Assembly: GCA_050012375.1 (NCBI GenBank)
Contig: JBEKHH010000005.1
Span: 1 to 64,000 of the forward strand
DNA: 64,000 nucleotides
Reading direction: 5' to 3'
From: PALSA-1353 sp050012375
GTDB taxonomy: Bacteria; Planctomycetota; Phycisphaerae; Tepidisphaerales; Tepidisphaeraceae
Positions 51,423 to 61,971 of the stretch are shown here, piece by piece. Each line of letters starts with the position of its first letter. Position 1 is the first letter of the stretch. The translations under genes and the position numbers were made by a program. The notes beneath the pieces were generated by a model. The model ran no database searches and was not told where the DNA came from. It worked only from the letters and a program-made list of their open reading frames with translations.

Positions 51423-51995
51423 TCAAGGCGTCTCGATTTTGTCGGGCTTATCTGTAGCGCTCTCGGAAGGTATAGTCAGCGGGCTGATTACAATGCTAGC
51501 GGGGTCGAGTCCCATCGCCACAGCGGAGTCCAGAGCCAATTGACGGGTAGCGGCACGGCTTAGGAACTCGTTGGGCTGTCCATTCGATTGGTTTTTCCCT
51601 TGCACACGAAACTGGAAGGGCCGGGGTGATCGCGTCGTCTTTGCCAATCTGTTTGCCATCTCTATCGTCGTACGTTCCATCTCTGAGTGATTGTTACCGT
51701 AAAGCAGAATTAGGAGGCCCAGGATGGGGAAGATCGCTACGAGCGGCAGAACATGCGCCAAAACCGCCGTGCCAGTGCTACCGATCCCCAGTGCATCGCT
51801 CAGTGACCTCGCCGGCCTCGAAAAGAGGCCGGCGGTCAAGGATCCGATTGGAAACAGAACGCAGAATAGGCCGCCCAGCCTTGCTCCATCCCTAAGACCA
51901 AAGCTCTTTGCGATCATTAATTTGCCCGTGACAATCGCGTAAACCCCGCAAATCGCGAACAGCACGTAGATGAAGGAGATTGTGTCGAAAATCAT
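51423..51995 (-). CDS. Membrane protein, hypothetical
   Basis: A 190-residue protein with three or four hydrophobic helices in the first 100 residues (FIYVLFAICGVYAIVTGKLM, LGGLFCVLFPIGSLTAGLF, VLAHVLPLVAIFPILGLLIL) and a polar cytoplasmic tail. No family is recognised. It stands alone, 137 nt away from the TrkH-like gene on the same strand. Codon use is less biased than in its neighbours. Confidence 0.6.
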   Translation of the reverse strand: MIFDTISFIYVLFAICGVYAIVTGKLMIAKSFGLRDGARLGGLFCVLFPIGSLTAGLFSRPARSLSDALGIGSTGTAVLAHVLPLVAIFPILGLLILLYGNNHSEMERTTIEMANRLAKTTRSPRPFQFRVQGKNQSNGQPNEFLSRAATRQLALDSAVAMGLDPASIVISPLTIPSESATDKPDKIETP

Positions 51996-52132
51996 GGAAT
52001 GTCCATACGCTTAAAGCATCAGAATAAACCACAACTCGCGAGAAGTAAAGGTGACGCAAACCATTAAGCCTATTCACCCTCATTTCTGAGCATCCAGCCG
52101 CGAAAAGGAAGCTGATTGCCCGCACGGCCGAC

Positions 52133-53383
52133 TCAACCAATCGCCAGTTCGGCATCGGCCGTTGTTTCCGCCATCCACCATAGGACCATTAGCGGAGCCA
52201 TGCGGGCCACGAGAATGATGGCGCAGTATGCGAACATCACGCTCTTTTGACTCGCGACCGCCGTGGCTGAAAAGCCGACGTTGCTCATTCCGCTGACCGC
52301 GTTGAACAGGATATTGTCGGCCGGATCGTTTCCCGAGACGTGCGACAACAGCAGAACCGCGCCCAGCAGTAAGCCGAGATAGGTCCCAAGCCAGACGACG
52401 GCGATTGCGAAAGATTTGCCGACGGTTTCGCCGCGCAACAACTTTCGCGCGCCTCGAGCCAACTCCACCACCGTCGTGGTTTTCAGCCCGCTGCCGGTTC
52501 CGGCCGGGCTGGCGCCGATCAGCATCAGGACCACCAGTATCCAACGCGATGGTTGGGATATGTCGTCGATCGACGCGATGCTCAGGCCTCCCGTGCGCGA
52601 TTCAACGGCCAGGACCGAAGCGGCGGGGAGTTGCTTGCCGATCACTTCCGACCCTGAATGGCCCGCCAGGTTCGGACCAAGGATCAGCACGCCGAGGACA
52701 TAGAGCCACGCCGTGGCGGCCAGAACGGTTTTAGAATGCATTGAGATTTTGGCGCGAAAGATGATCGCGCACCAGAGTTCCATCAGGACGGGCAGGCCAA
52801 GCCCGCCGAGGATCGACAGCGGAAGAATCACCACGTGAACCAGAGGGTGAGACGGCTTGGGAAGATTGGCGACGTATTGCCCGCAATTGCCGAAGCTGCT
52901 GCCGGCCAGGAACATGGCCTGAAACGGCGAGCGGTCGGCTTCCCACAGCAATGACGAGCCGACCAAGAGCGCGATGCCTTCGACGATCACGGCGGTGGTG
53001 ATCAATTCCAGATCGGTGAAGGGAAGGCGAACGATGCGGATGACGGCCAATCCGCCGACAATCATGGTGAAAAGACTTCCGCCGACGATGAGAAAGAACG
53101 CGGCCCACTGGCCGAAGTTATTCAGCCCGCCGGCGCCGGGCCCTTCGCTGAAACCCGAGAGGGTGGCGCAATTCATGGAGAGGAACAGGGCCCGGACGGA
53201 ATTAGGATTGCCGGCGGGGGAACCGAATCTCCAGATCGCGAAAAACCCAAGGGCGATCATGAGGAGATAGGCGGGGAAGAGCCAATTGGCCAGATCGCGT
53301 CCGAAGCCGCCGCCCAGCGGCAGCGCCGCCATTGGGGCAACGGGCGCGGGCGGATTGGGTTTGGGCTTTTTCTTGCTGGCCAA
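52133..53383 (-). CDS. TrkH/KtrB-type potassium transporter subunit
   Basis: A 416-residue membrane protein of the TrkH/TrkG/KtrB superfamily with four membrane-pore-membrane units. Selectivity-filter-like glycines are seen in AGSSFGNCGQYV, IGASPAGTGSGLKTTTVVEL and AVSGMSNVGFSATAVAS. The GLKTTT segment after the third filter is the superfamily's best marker. It would import K+ (or Na+) together with a TrkA/KtrA RCK subunit, which is not in the window. The start is TTG at 53383, 5 nt after the hisI stop; an ATG at 53332 is the alternative. Confidence 0.85.
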   Translation of the reverse strand: MASKKKPKPNPPAPVAPMAALPLGGGFGRDLANWLFPAYLLMIALGFFAIWRFGSPAGNPNSVRALFLSMNCATLSGFSEGPGAGGLNNFGQWAAFFLIVGGSLFTMIVGGLAVIRIVRLPFTDLELITTAVIVEGIALLVGSSLLWEADRSPFQAMFLAGSSFGNCGQYVANLPKPSHPLVHVVILPLSILGGLGLPVLMELWCAIIFRAKISMHSKTVLAATAWLYVLGVLILGPNLAGHSGSEVIGKQLPAASVLAVESRTGGLSIASIDDISQPSRWILVVLMLIGASPAGTGSGLKTTTVVELARGARKLLRGETVGKSFAIAVVWLGTYLGLLLGAVLLLSHVSGNDPADNILFNAVSGMSNVGFSATAVASQKSVMFAYCAIILVARMAPLMVLWWMAETTADAELAIG

Positions 53384-53388
53384 GTTGG

Positions 53389-53778
53389 CTATTTCCCGTA
53401 GACCTTTTCCGGATCAAAGATCTTCTTGCCGATGACCTTCCAATCATCCGCCCCCCGCTGATATTCGCGGAAAAAGCAGCTATAAAATCCCTCGTGACAG
53501 GCCGCGCCGATTTGCTCGACCTTGATGAGCAAGACGTCCTGGTCGCAATCGACGGCGATGGATTTCACGTGCTGAACGTGCCCGCTGGTTTCGCCCTTGA
53601 GCCAGAGCTTATTCCGGCTGCGGCTGAAGAAGTGGGTCTTGCCGGTTTCGATCGTCTTTGTCAGCGCTTCGCGATTCATCCAGGCCATCATGAGCAACTG
53701 GTTGGTGACGGCGTCCTGAATGATCGCGGGGATCAAGCCATTGGAATCGAATTTGAGGTTGGCGAGAAGCGGGTCCAT
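53389..53778 (-). CDS. hisI: Phosphoribosyl-AMP cyclohydrolase
   Basis: A 129-residue monofunctional HisI that opens the adenine ring of phosphoribosyl-AMP, the third step of histidine synthesis. It shows HFFSRSRNKLWLKGETSGHV, the metal-binding DCDQD, and the zinc cysteines in CHEGFYSCFFRE. The C-terminal HisE domain of many bacteria is absent, which is normal for the stand-alone type. The Met at 53778 fits the family's N-terminus. No other his genes are nearby; it is 5 nt upstream of the TrkH-like gene. Confidence 0.95.
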   Translation of the reverse strand: MDPLLANLKFDSNGLIPAIIQDAVTNQLLMMAWMNREALTKTIETGKTHFFSRSRNKLWLKGETSGHVQHVKSIAVDCDQDVLLIKVEQIGAACHEGFYSCFFREYQRGADDWKVIGKKIFDPEKVYGK

Positions 53779-53850
53779 GGCGATATTTGTCCGAGGGTGG
53801 TGGGATTTTGTCAAATCAGAGCCGAACGGTAGACCATGCGGGACGCCGCG

Positions 53851-56679
53851 TTAATTTCGCGGCGCCGCCCATTCGATTTCAGCAACGCCTCGTAGACCGT
53901 TATCTTCGAAGGTCAGGCCAAAGTTTCCTGCTTTGACGCCGCGGGGGAGGAAACTTCCAGCGGGACCTTCCTTGGGCTGACAGGGATTTCCATAAATCGT
54001 CGATTCCATCGTCTGCCATTTGTCGTTCCACACGTATTGCCCGCCGGCCGGGTCCAGCAATCGTATGCCCCATAGTTGCTCGTGAAGCGCCACGGGGTCT
54101 TTATCGGGGTAAAGACGCTTGTATTCGTTGAGAATCGGAAGGTTTTGCCATGCGAGCTTCTGGGCATTCATTTCGTTTTGCTCTTTGGTACCGTGATTAA
54201 TCAGATCGAGCATTTTGCCGTCGATCTTCGCATCCAGGCTCTTTCCCAGCCAAACGCCGGGCTGTGTGGCCGGCACCGCCCCGGCTTTGGCTGCATCGAC
54301 TCGCGCAGCGCGACGATCCAATGCCCGCTGAAGCATCCGCTCGCTCGGTGTGAGAATCAGCGAATCGCCCGTCATCGCATAATAGATTGCCGCGTTCTGA
54401 AGCTCGGCGTTTTGGGCGACGGCCGTAGGGGTGGGGCTGACCTTCACATAGGGGTGATCCTTGTAGGTCATGGATTCCCACGCAACCATTTGGGGCGAAG
54501 TCTGTTCGATGAAAGCGCGCATCGCGACCATGAACGCGGTTAGCTTGAAGCCGTTGGAAACGTCCAGATGAATCGCCACGGGGATACGGGCCAAGTTCGC
54601 TTCGAAAAATGCGGATTGATTCTTTGCCTCGGCCAGCTCATTCCAAAACGGGTCATCATCGGCGTACACACCTACCCACTGCCCCAGCCAGGAAAGCGGA
54701 TCGGCGCCCAGACTTGGAACCATGCCGCCGAGGAAATTTTCGGCGGGATGCACGGTCTTGGAGTTCTTGTCGATGGCCAACACGAAATGAAGAAGATCGG
54801 GATGGGGATCGGCGGCATCGGGCCCGATTTGGGCGGCGCCGGCGATGTCCACGAGCTGCGCGTAGTCCGTGCCGGCGATCAACGGCATGATCGTAAGATC
54901 GGCGGCCAGTTTGTCACGGTGAACGCTCAAACGCGCCGCTATGGGATCGAAAAACCATCGCCAGTTCTGCTCATAGCCATCGCGCCACCGCTGATACGAA
55001 TCGGCTTCCGCCTGCGACACCTTCGTCACCCGCATTTCCCGGATCGGAGTCATGAACGAAAGAGAACCGTATCCAGCGGAGACGACCCCCGAGCGCGTGA
55101 GGCGCAATTCGCCGAGATTCGGCGCCGAAAGATCCGTATGGAGCGTCTGGTTGTCCGTGAAATTTCCGGCGACGAGATCGCCGAGGCATTCAGCCTGGAG
55201 TTCGCTGAGTATTGCGGCTGCGCGCGTTCTTCGTGAGTCGGCAATGCGCCATTCCGGACCGCACCAGCGGCGAATCGTCGCATCCGTCAGAATCAAAAAC
55301 GCCGTCTCATCTCCTTCGCCGAATTTGTAGCGATTGCGAAAGAAGATGTATTCCGGCGCTGAGGTCAGCGAGGGCGATTTGCCTGCCTGTGCGTCCTGGA
55401 TTCGCCGGAACTGCGCAACGGAATTGGTTACGACGATGCAGTTGTCGAGGGCGGCCATGTAACAGGAGAGCTTTCTATCCGGCGCAACCGCGGAAGCAAA
55501 AAACGACTGGTCATCCGTTGGCGCGGATTGTTGAGCGGAAGATTTGGCGAGCTGGAGTTGTGCGATCAAGAGTGCTTTCAGCGCCGCAGGATCGGCGGGT
55601 TCAAACAAGATCGCCACATCCGTGCCGGTGCGCAGGTAGGGATCAGATGCCGTCAGCGCCACGCTCTTGATCATGTGAGGCCCGAGGAGCCGGCCAAGTC
55701 CGCTTAGCGAAACGCCGAGTTGCTGTTCGTAGCGCTGTCGCGTGAGCGCGTCCTGGGACCGCGGCTCGACCGCGGTAACCAGCGGCGTGCCGGAGCGGTC
55801 AGCCTCGTCGGCCAAGTCGATCAGCGCGGAGAAAGTTGGAAAGAAAATGGCGGGCTGATCCGCGGGAATCAGGGCCGCCAGAGGATCAAGCGTCGGGTTC
55901 AATCCCTGGTTTCGCTTGCTCCAATCCATGGGCGTGACGGAAATGCCTGCAATTGAGCTGACGTCGATGGTCCCTTCGCCTTTGCCGGAATCGGAAAAGA
56001 CGCGGTCAAGCTGGAGGCTCTCGCTGACGGCGCGGCCGCCGCCGAACATCGCAATGGTGTCATCGCCGTCGTTTGGTCTCCAGAACTGACGAGTGTTGTC
56101 GGCGATGTCGCTCGGCCGTGTCGTCACTTCCTTTGCCGCCTCGCGAGCCTGGTGTCGGAAGTACGCGCTACCGGGATATTGGGAGTTCGCCAGACGCTGG
56201 TAATAGAACTGCTTGACCCGGAAGAATGCCTCCTTCGATGCATGACGTGTGGTTGCGGCGGGAATCGTGAAGCTCAGGATTTCCATTCCGCTCATATCGC
56301 TTTGGGGAACAAACAACCGACCGGCGACGTCGTTGGCGTGTGGTACGCGAATCGCGATGGACGAAATCGCCGAGGGCGATCCGCGCCAGTAAAAGTTCGT
56401 CATGTCATCGGCAGCCCATCGGACATACACCTCGCCGGGACCGTCCAGGACAGCGTAAGGCGCCATCAGTTGGCTCCGGGTCACCGCGTCCATGGAGAAA
56501 TCGTTCGTCTGGTTCGGCTCCGGGAACTTGCCACTGGTCAACTTCAACTGATCCGGAGTGACCACGTAATAAATGTCGCCTGCGCGGGCAACCGATGCGG
56601 ACGCGACCAGCACGACCAGACCGAAGAGTGGAGATCGCAAGGCCCTCCACCTCAAGCGACTTGACGCGTTACTTTTCAT
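53851..56679 (-). CDS. Large secreted protein, hypothetical (planctomycete type)
   Basis: A 942-residue exported protein. The signal peptide is clear (LFGLVVLVASASVARAGDIY), and AGGAG about 8 nt upstream supports the start. The body mixes alpha/beta regions without cysteine motifs. One stretch (PVAIHLDVSNGFKLTAFMVA with YYAMTGDSLILTPSERMLQR) resembles DUF3352-type repeats that pair an error-tolerant beta sheet with helices. No catalytic motif is recognised. It follows the 1,030-residue membrane protein by 66 nt, likely in one transcript. Confidence 0.7.
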   Translation of the reverse strand: MKSNASSRLRWRALRSPLFGLVVLVASASVARAGDIYYVVTPDQLKLTSGKFPEPNQTNDFSMDAVTRSQLMAPYAVLDGPGEVYVRWAADDMTNFYWRGSPSAISSIAIRVPHANDVAGRLFVPQSDMSGMEILSFTIPAATTRHASKEAFFRVKQFYYQRLANSQYPGSAYFRHQAREAAKEVTTRPSDIADNTRQFWRPNDGDDTIAMFGGGRAVSESLQLDRVFSDSGKGEGTIDVSSIAGISVTPMDWSKRNQGLNPTLDPLAALIPADQPAIFFPTFSALIDLADEADRSGTPLVTAVEPRSQDALTRQRYEQQLGVSLSGLGRLLGPHMIKSVALTASDPYLRTGTDVAILFEPADPAALKALLIAQLQLAKSSAQQSAPTDDQSFFASAVAPDRKLSCYMAALDNCIVVTNSVAQFRRIQDAQAGKSPSLTSAPEYIFFRNRYKFGEGDETAFLILTDATIRRWCGPEWRIADSRRTRAAAILSELQAECLGDLVAGNFTDNQTLHTDLSAPNLGELRLTRSGVVSAGYGSLSFMTPIREMRVTKVSQAEADSYQRWRDGYEQNWRWFFDPIAARLSVHRDKLAADLTIMPLIAGTDYAQLVDIAGAAQIGPDAADPHPDLLHFVLAIDKNSKTVHPAENFLGGMVPSLGADPLSWLGQWVGVYADDDPFWNELAEAKNQSAFFEANLARIPVAIHLDVSNGFKLTAFMVAMRAFIEQTSPQMVAWESMTYKDHPYVKVSPTPTAVAQNAELQNAAIYYAMTGDSLILTPSERMLQRALDRRAARVDAAKAGAVPATQPGVWLGKSLDAKIDGKMLDLINHGTKEQNEMNAQKLAWQNLPILNEYKRLYPDKDPVALHEQLWGIRLLDPAGGQYVWNDKWQTMESTIYGNPCQPKEGPAGSFLPRGVKAGNFGLTFEDNGLRGVAEIEWAAPRN

Positions 56680-56745
56680 GATGCTGTCTCCTATTCCGTT
56701 TTGGCGCCGACAGGTTGCTGGTTAAGGGCCAACCAAGCAGAAGTC

Positions 56746-59700
56746 TCACCGCCATGCCAGCACGCGAAACGCGCCTTCGTGTTGTTTGATCCGCTGGGGC
56801 AGGGCCAGCAGGCGGTCGCGGTAGATGCTCAGGAGCACGCCGAGGGCGAAAATCGCGGCGCCGCCGATGGCGAGATATACGCCTACCGCCAGTTGCGCTC
56901 TCATGCCGGCAAAGACGAGCAGCATGGCGAGATGTATTACCAGAAGCGAGCCGCCGACGAGGGTGGTGGCGCGAAGGCGGCACATCACGCCGGTGACGAA
57001 CATCAGCACGCTCACGGTCGCCAGGCCCAGTTCGTCCATCATCGAAATCTCGTATCCGAAACGATTGACGGTCGCCGCGATGGCCAGCGGCACGCCGGCC
57101 AGCAAGCTGCCGAAGAGCAGGCAGAAGCTGGCGGCATCGCTTTGGCGGTCCTGCTCGCGATACCAGAGACCATATCCGATCACCAGCAGGATCAGACCGA
57201 CGGCCACGCAGAACAATTCGATGTTCTGCCACGGGCTGAGGTGAATCTGCTGCTGCGCGACAATGAAAGTCAACGCGGCCTCGGCGACGGCGACGGTAAT
57301 GTACCAGCGGCGAAAGTCTGAGTGTTGGACCAGGGCCGCGGCGAGGAGTCCGAGCAGGGCGAAGGCCGCCAATAGACCGGCGAGGAACCAATCGGTGGCG
57401 CTGGTGGCGAGGCGGCTGAGGGCCATCAAGGCAGCGGCGACGAAGGAAAGGGACATCAGGGCGTTGGCGCAGCGGAAGGCGGCGACGACCAGGGCCGGGC
57501 GGGCGACGCGTTCCCAGGCCGCCAACCGGTACGCCGCCAACAGAGCGGTGCCCAGGACCGCGAAGGTGACGCAGTAGTATTCCGCGCGGAAGTTCCAGAA
57601 ATTAAGCAGTTGCCAGACGGCGCCGCAGGCCATGGTGGTGGCCAGGTAGACGTGCCTTCCGCCGCCGTACAGTATTGCCGCGGCGGCATAGAAGACGGCG
57701 GCTTCGGCGCAGAACAGCGACAAAAGGAGATTGGTGTGCACGCCGACCACCGGCTCGATGCGCTGGATGAAATTCAGCGCCGAAAAAAGCACCGAGACCA
57801 GCAGCACGGCTGTGGCGGCTTGGGCCACTGCCGCCAGCGGCTGCTGGGCGGGCCGGCCTTGATACAGGCGTGAGGCCAGCAGGTAGAGGATGGGGATCAG
57901 CATCAGCAGGGGCGATTGAACGGGCCAGGCCTTGAGGCCGAGCATGGAGAGCAATCCCGCGGCCCCGACGAGAGTCGCGGCGGCGGTCGCGGCGAGGTAA
58001 GCCGCGGCCAGGCGAGGCATCCGGCGCTCGTGGAGATAGGCGGAGATGCGGCAGCAGACGGCCGTCAGGGCCATGGCCGCCACGTAGGCCCAGGTGACCG
58101 AATAGGGCCAAGTGCTGTGAATATCCAGGCGGGTCGCCCGCATATGCAGGACGACGCCGAGCAGGACGGGCGCCGTGGAGAGCATCACGCCCAGCGCCGG
58201 CAAAGGTCTGGCGAGTTTGGCTGAGCTTTGCGATGCGGCTTTCCCGAATGCGAGCGACTGAACAAGATTGACGGCCAGGGAGGTCAGCGCCAATACACCG
58301 ATCAGCGCCGAGGGGTGGCTGTTCAATTTCGCAAGATCGATGACCAGCAACTCCGCCCAGAGCAGCATGAATGCGGCGAAATAGACGTAGACGCCGACAC
58401 GTCGAACCACGAGGTCGGAGTAAAGATATGCATAGACCCCGGCCAGGACCAAGGCGACAGCCAGGAGGCGCTGCGTCGGATCGGTGTCGATCAGCGGCTG
58501 CTCCTGTAGCCAGGACATGGCGATCGGAAGCCAGCCGGTGAGTTGGGCTCCGAGGAGTAGAAGCAGTCCCGCGCCCAGGAGGGCCTGCGCCGACCAGAAG
58601 CAAGCCATGCCGAATCGCTTTCGAGAGAATGGGCCATCCCCTTCCGCAAACGCCCGCTCGGCATGAAGCGAGAGCAGTCCCAGCGAGACCAGCAGCGTGG
58701 CTGGCGCGGCGACCTGCGTGAGCTTATGGAGATCGGCCAGGATGAGCGATCCCGTGAGGGTGACGCCGCCCATCAGCACGTAGACGAAGACGGGGTCTTC
58801 CAGAACGGCCGCTGCCGCCGCATACAAAGCGCAGCAGACGAGGGCGGCGAGCCACAAATGCCCTTCCAGCGTGACCAGGCCGTTGGCGTGATAGAACCAA
58901 AGATTCAGGGGCATGACCAGGCAGGCCAGCAGCGCCAGCGCCCGCCCGGCGAGCTGGTAGCGGGTCAGCTTGATGATCGCGCATCCGCCGGCGAGCAGCA
59001 CGAGCGTTCCAGCGCCCAGACATGTCGCGACGACCAGTGGGTTCTTGAAGATGCCCAGGCTCGCCAACCAGATGACCAAACCCACGGCCAAGAGGACCCC
59101 CCCACTGGCCAGCAGCCACTGGATGCTTCGGGGGTCGAGCAGGATTTCCAGGACGGATCGGCGAGGAGCGGCGGCGGCACGGCCCGGGAGAGGCGGCGGC
59201 ACGGCCTTGGGGCGTTCAGCAGGCTCGGGCGCTTCCGGCTCGACCAGGGCGGATTCACCGGGCTTCACACCTGATTTCATGTCGCGCAAATGCGACAGTC
59301 TTTCGGAGGCCAGTTGATCGGCGTTCAGACGGCCGCGCTCCAGTTCCGCACGCAACGCGGCGAGATGGCCGCGAACGTCGGCGGTGCACGCGTGGGCCTG
59401 TGTCAAAGTCAGTTGCTTCGCGGCGAACCGATTGATTTGCCAGGAGACGAAGGCGAGATATCGCAGCGTGGCAGCTCCCTGACGCAATGGAGCGCCGCAA
59501 GTGTTGCAATAGGAGTAAAACCCGGCAACCGGCCGGCCGCATCGCCAACAACCGGTCGCCGCAGGCAGCCCGGTATCGGATGGGAACGGATGCGCCGCGT
59601 TGACGGCCGTCGTAATATCTTGCCGAGCGATGAGCAGAAGCTGGTCCACCGCGTTCTGGTTGCTTTCGCCGATGAGGCCGCGATCGCACCACTGGGCGAA

Positions 59701-59838
59701 CTCCTTTCTCGCGAAATCGATCGCCCGCGCGTAATCCTGCCACTGCGGTGTCGCGCCACAGTGTGGGCATTCTTTGTCCCCAACGCCAACCGATCCTCCG
59801 CACAGCGAACAAGCCGAAGCTTCAGTCGCGACCGGCAT
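56746..59838 (-). CDS. Giant polytopic membrane protein with N-terminal zinc ribbons
   Basis: A 1,030-residue protein. Two zinc ribbons open it: CSLCGGSVGVGDKECPHCG and CWRCGRPVAGFYSYCNTCG. A Pro-rich linker (KAVPPPLPGRAAAAPRRSVL) leads to more than 20 membrane helices in a continuous array, much as in DUF2157/DUF2339-type proteins. The ribbons resemble those of the 14.9-17.2 kb operon. GGGAGG 5 nt before the ATG at 59838 decides the start over 59886. The function is unknown; it could be a membrane scaffold or exporter. It is probably co-transcribed with the secreted protein that follows. Confidence 0.75.
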   Translation of the reverse strand: MPVATEASACSLCGGSVGVGDKECPHCGATPQWQDYARAIDFARKEFAQWCDRGLIGESNQNAVDQLLLIARQDITTAVNAAHPFPSDTGLPAATGCWRCGRPVAGFYSYCNTCGAPLRQGAATLRYLAFVSWQINRFAAKQLTLTQAHACTADVRGHLAALRAELERGRLNADQLASERLSHLRDMKSGVKPGESALVEPEAPEPAERPKAVPPPLPGRAAAAPRRSVLEILLDPRSIQWLLASGGVLLAVGLVIWLASLGIFKNPLVVATCLGAGTLVLLAGGCAIIKLTRYQLAGRALALLACLVMPLNLWFYHANGLVTLEGHLWLAALVCCALYAAAAAVLEDPVFVYVLMGGVTLTGSLILADLHKLTQVAAPATLLVSLGLLSLHAERAFAEGDGPFSRKRFGMACFWSAQALLGAGLLLLLGAQLTGWLPIAMSWLQEQPLIDTDPTQRLLAVALVLAGVYAYLYSDLVVRRVGVYVYFAAFMLLWAELLVIDLAKLNSHPSALIGVLALTSLAVNLVQSLAFGKAASQSSAKLARPLPALGVMLSTAPVLLGVVLHMRATRLDIHSTWPYSVTWAYVAAMALTAVCCRISAYLHERRMPRLAAAYLAATAAATLVGAAGLLSMLGLKAWPVQSPLLMLIPILYLLASRLYQGRPAQQPLAAVAQAATAVLLVSVLFSALNFIQRIEPVVGVHTNLLLSLFCAEAAVFYAAAAILYGGGRHVYLATTMACGAVWQLLNFWNFRAEYYCVTFAVLGTALLAAYRLAAWERVARPALVVAAFRCANALMSLSFVAAALMALSRLATSATDWFLAGLLAAFALLGLLAAALVQHSDFRRWYITVAVAEAALTFIVAQQQIHLSPWQNIELFCVAVGLILLVIGYGLWYREQDRQSDAASFCLLFGSLLAGVPLAIAATVNRFGYEISMMDELGLATVSVLMFVTGVMCRLRATTLVGGSLLVIHLAMLLVFAGMRAQLAVGVYLAIGGAAIFALGVLLSIYRDRLLALPQRIKQHEGAFRVLAWR

Positions 59839-60436
59839 ATTGCCTCCCTCGCGCCGTAGGCGCCGCCCCATCCACAAGCCACCCAAAAAGACGGGAGAAA
59901 ACCGCCGGGCATATCATCGTAATCTTTGCGTCAAAAACCAATCGGATCGCGTTTGAATACAGACCAAATAGCCCGGAGCCGGCTCGAACTCGCCAACGAC
60001 CGGTGTGGATGACGTAAATTAAGCCATCATTGGCGTAATCCGAGAAGCCGTTTAATGGCCAAATTCACGGTTCTATTGTGTTTCAGTCCCATAACGGCTG
60101 CTTAAAATGACCATTTTCCCTTGCTGTCGAAAACGCCTCGCATTGTAATTGGGCTTCAGTCGGTTATTCCGAGCGTCAAAACCTACAGGAAGATGTGAGC
60201 GCGTCTTTTGCCCTGTTTCTGATTCCCTGTATGGTCGTTTTTGTGCTTGCGCCGGCTGCGGCTCACTGGCAAATCTTCGCTGCCGGTGCCACAGAGGGGC
60301 ATGGCTGACGACCGAGGAAAACGAATGAAAAAGAAATCGCGTGCTCCAGTTCCACATTCTCCAAAAAGCGCGTCCGGTTCCATTCACTCGCGTTTCCGGT
60401 TCTGTTTCCGGTTCTCCCTGGAACCGCTCACGTCCC
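59839..60436. other. Intergenic region up to IS element
   Basis: No supported gene in about 600 nt. The last ~70 nt contain repeated CCGGTTC units (for example twice TTTCCGGTTCT near 60394-60416) that form the palindromic landing site of the IS element. Promoters for the giant membrane-protein gene should lie here. Confidence 0.5.
60426..60436. repeat. Target site duplication, left copy
   Basis: GCTCACGTCCC, identical to 61972-61982 on the other side of the IS element. It is flanked outside by GGAACC and, at the right copy, GGTTCC. Confidence 0.9.
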
Positions 60437-61971
60437 TAATGCCACGAAGCTAAGTCGCAACGCAATATTTCTCCCGGAGTTGTGATTTGAGGATCGCACG
60501 CGGCAGCGTCATATACGGAAACTGTTTCTTCGGGCGTTTCAGCACGCGGGGCTCCAGACGTCCTGGACGAACCGGGTTGACGATCAAGTCTGGACATCGA
60601 TCGATGTCGCCCAGGCGCAACCACGCAAGCGTGTCGGCAAAGCTCAGACGATTGACGTGGACTCCTTGCCGCCGCGCCGCTTTCAGCATCAGCAAACGGA
60701 TCAGATTGTACACCAGCAGAAAGATCAGTCGTTCTTTGCGCACGCCCTGGAGCGTCTTGCACTTCAGCACGTCCATTCCCAGCGTGATCTTCAAATGACG
60801 GATGTTGGTTTCGACCGTCCAGCGCGTGAGGCGCAGGTCAATGAGTTCGTCGGCGGGATAAGCTTGCTCGTCCAGGAGCGTGGTGATGATCGTCACCGTG
60901 ATGGGCCGAAAGCCGTTGCGCTGGACGGTGCGGCGAATCTCCCGCACGATGATCGACTCCGGGAGTTGGGACCACTGCTGGTCGCTCATCCACGCCGGAT
61001 GTTCAACCGGCTTGAAATACTCGACCAGTTGGTCGTCCGCGGAGGCTTTGCCTTCCGCCCGGCCGAGCGTTTTGACGATGCGCGATCGCGGCTTGCCGGC
61101 CTGCTTGGCGGCGCCACCCTTGCGGGGACGGGCATGTTCCCGCCGCGGATTGAAATCGACGGTGCGCCGGTGATGGACGGGCCCCACGAAATGCAGATTC
61201 GCCTGTAATAACAGGGCCAAATGAGCCCATCCGCTGAACGCGTCATCTCCCAGCAGCACATCCCCGCCCTGAAGATGCCCGTGCATCGCCGGGGTCTGCG
61301 AAATATCGGAAGTGTTCATCGGCGAGTCGATGCAATCGATCAACAGGCCGCTGCGGTGGTCCATCAAGAGCAGCAGGTGGGACATCGGGAACCCCAGGTC
61401 CTTCCCGGCAGCCCGAGGGAACGCCGTAGTGCGCGCGCAGCTCGGGCGCATCCGGCATCGAATTGCTGCTGCCGTCCACGACGTGAACGCGATGTCCGCG
61501 CCAGCGGTACGATTCATCGCCAAGCTCGTCGGTGTCATCCAGTTCGCGACGGGCCTTTCTCCACGACCGAACGATGAACGCTCTGAATCAACTCCAGCGG
61601 CAAGCGTGCCCGCGCCTGACACCAGGCGGAATCGGAAAAATCCTCGTCGGCCAGATGGCGCACCGCCGAACAGGCGACATTGCCGTGGGCGACCTGCTGA
61701 ACAAAAAACCGAAGCGTGTTGCCGGGCGTGAGCGTGGTGTTGCCGAAGAGATGGCCCTGAGCCAGCGCCAGTTGATTGATCCGCTCCGGCAGGAGAAGAT
61801 CGTCCGTGCCATTGCGAACGTGACAGAGGGCGAGATCGAACGCAGCCATCCGTGGCCTCCTGTTGAAGAATGATGTCGTTGAACAACACCATTGTCTCAG
61901 AAGGCCGCGGCTGGCGCGAGCGATATAAGGCGCGCCCGGGCGCGGACTTACGAACTATCTTCGTGGCATTA
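60437..61971. mobile_element. IS4-family insertion sequence with exact ends
   Basis: 1,535 bp. Terminal inverted repeats TAATGCCACGAAG (60437-60449) and CTTCGTGGCATTA (61959-61971) are perfect over 13 bp and extend weakly further. An 11-bp direct repeat GCTCACGTCCC flanks both ends, the size expected for IS4-group elements. The only gene is a minus-strand transposase, broken by two frameshifts. The perfect target duplication shows a recent insertion. Confidence 0.92.
60450..61849 (-). pseudogene. IS4-family transposase, two frameshifts
   Basis: Reading from ATG at 61849, the N-terminus (LPERINQLALAQGHLFGNTT, then DEDFSDSAWCQARARLPLEL) breaks at about 61551-61557, where one extra base changes frame. 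The next segment has VVDGSSNSMPDAPELRAHYG, with the first catalytic Asp. A second extra base at about 61394-61404 returns to the long frame with LLGDDAFSGWAHLALLL (second Asp). The Y-R-E-type end is LIDLRLTRWTVETNIRHLK (catalytic Glu), then TLGMDVLKCKT. Restoring both bases gives about 465 residues, normal for IS4. As written it cannot make a full transposase unless frameshifting or sequencing error intervenes. Confidence 0.9.
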
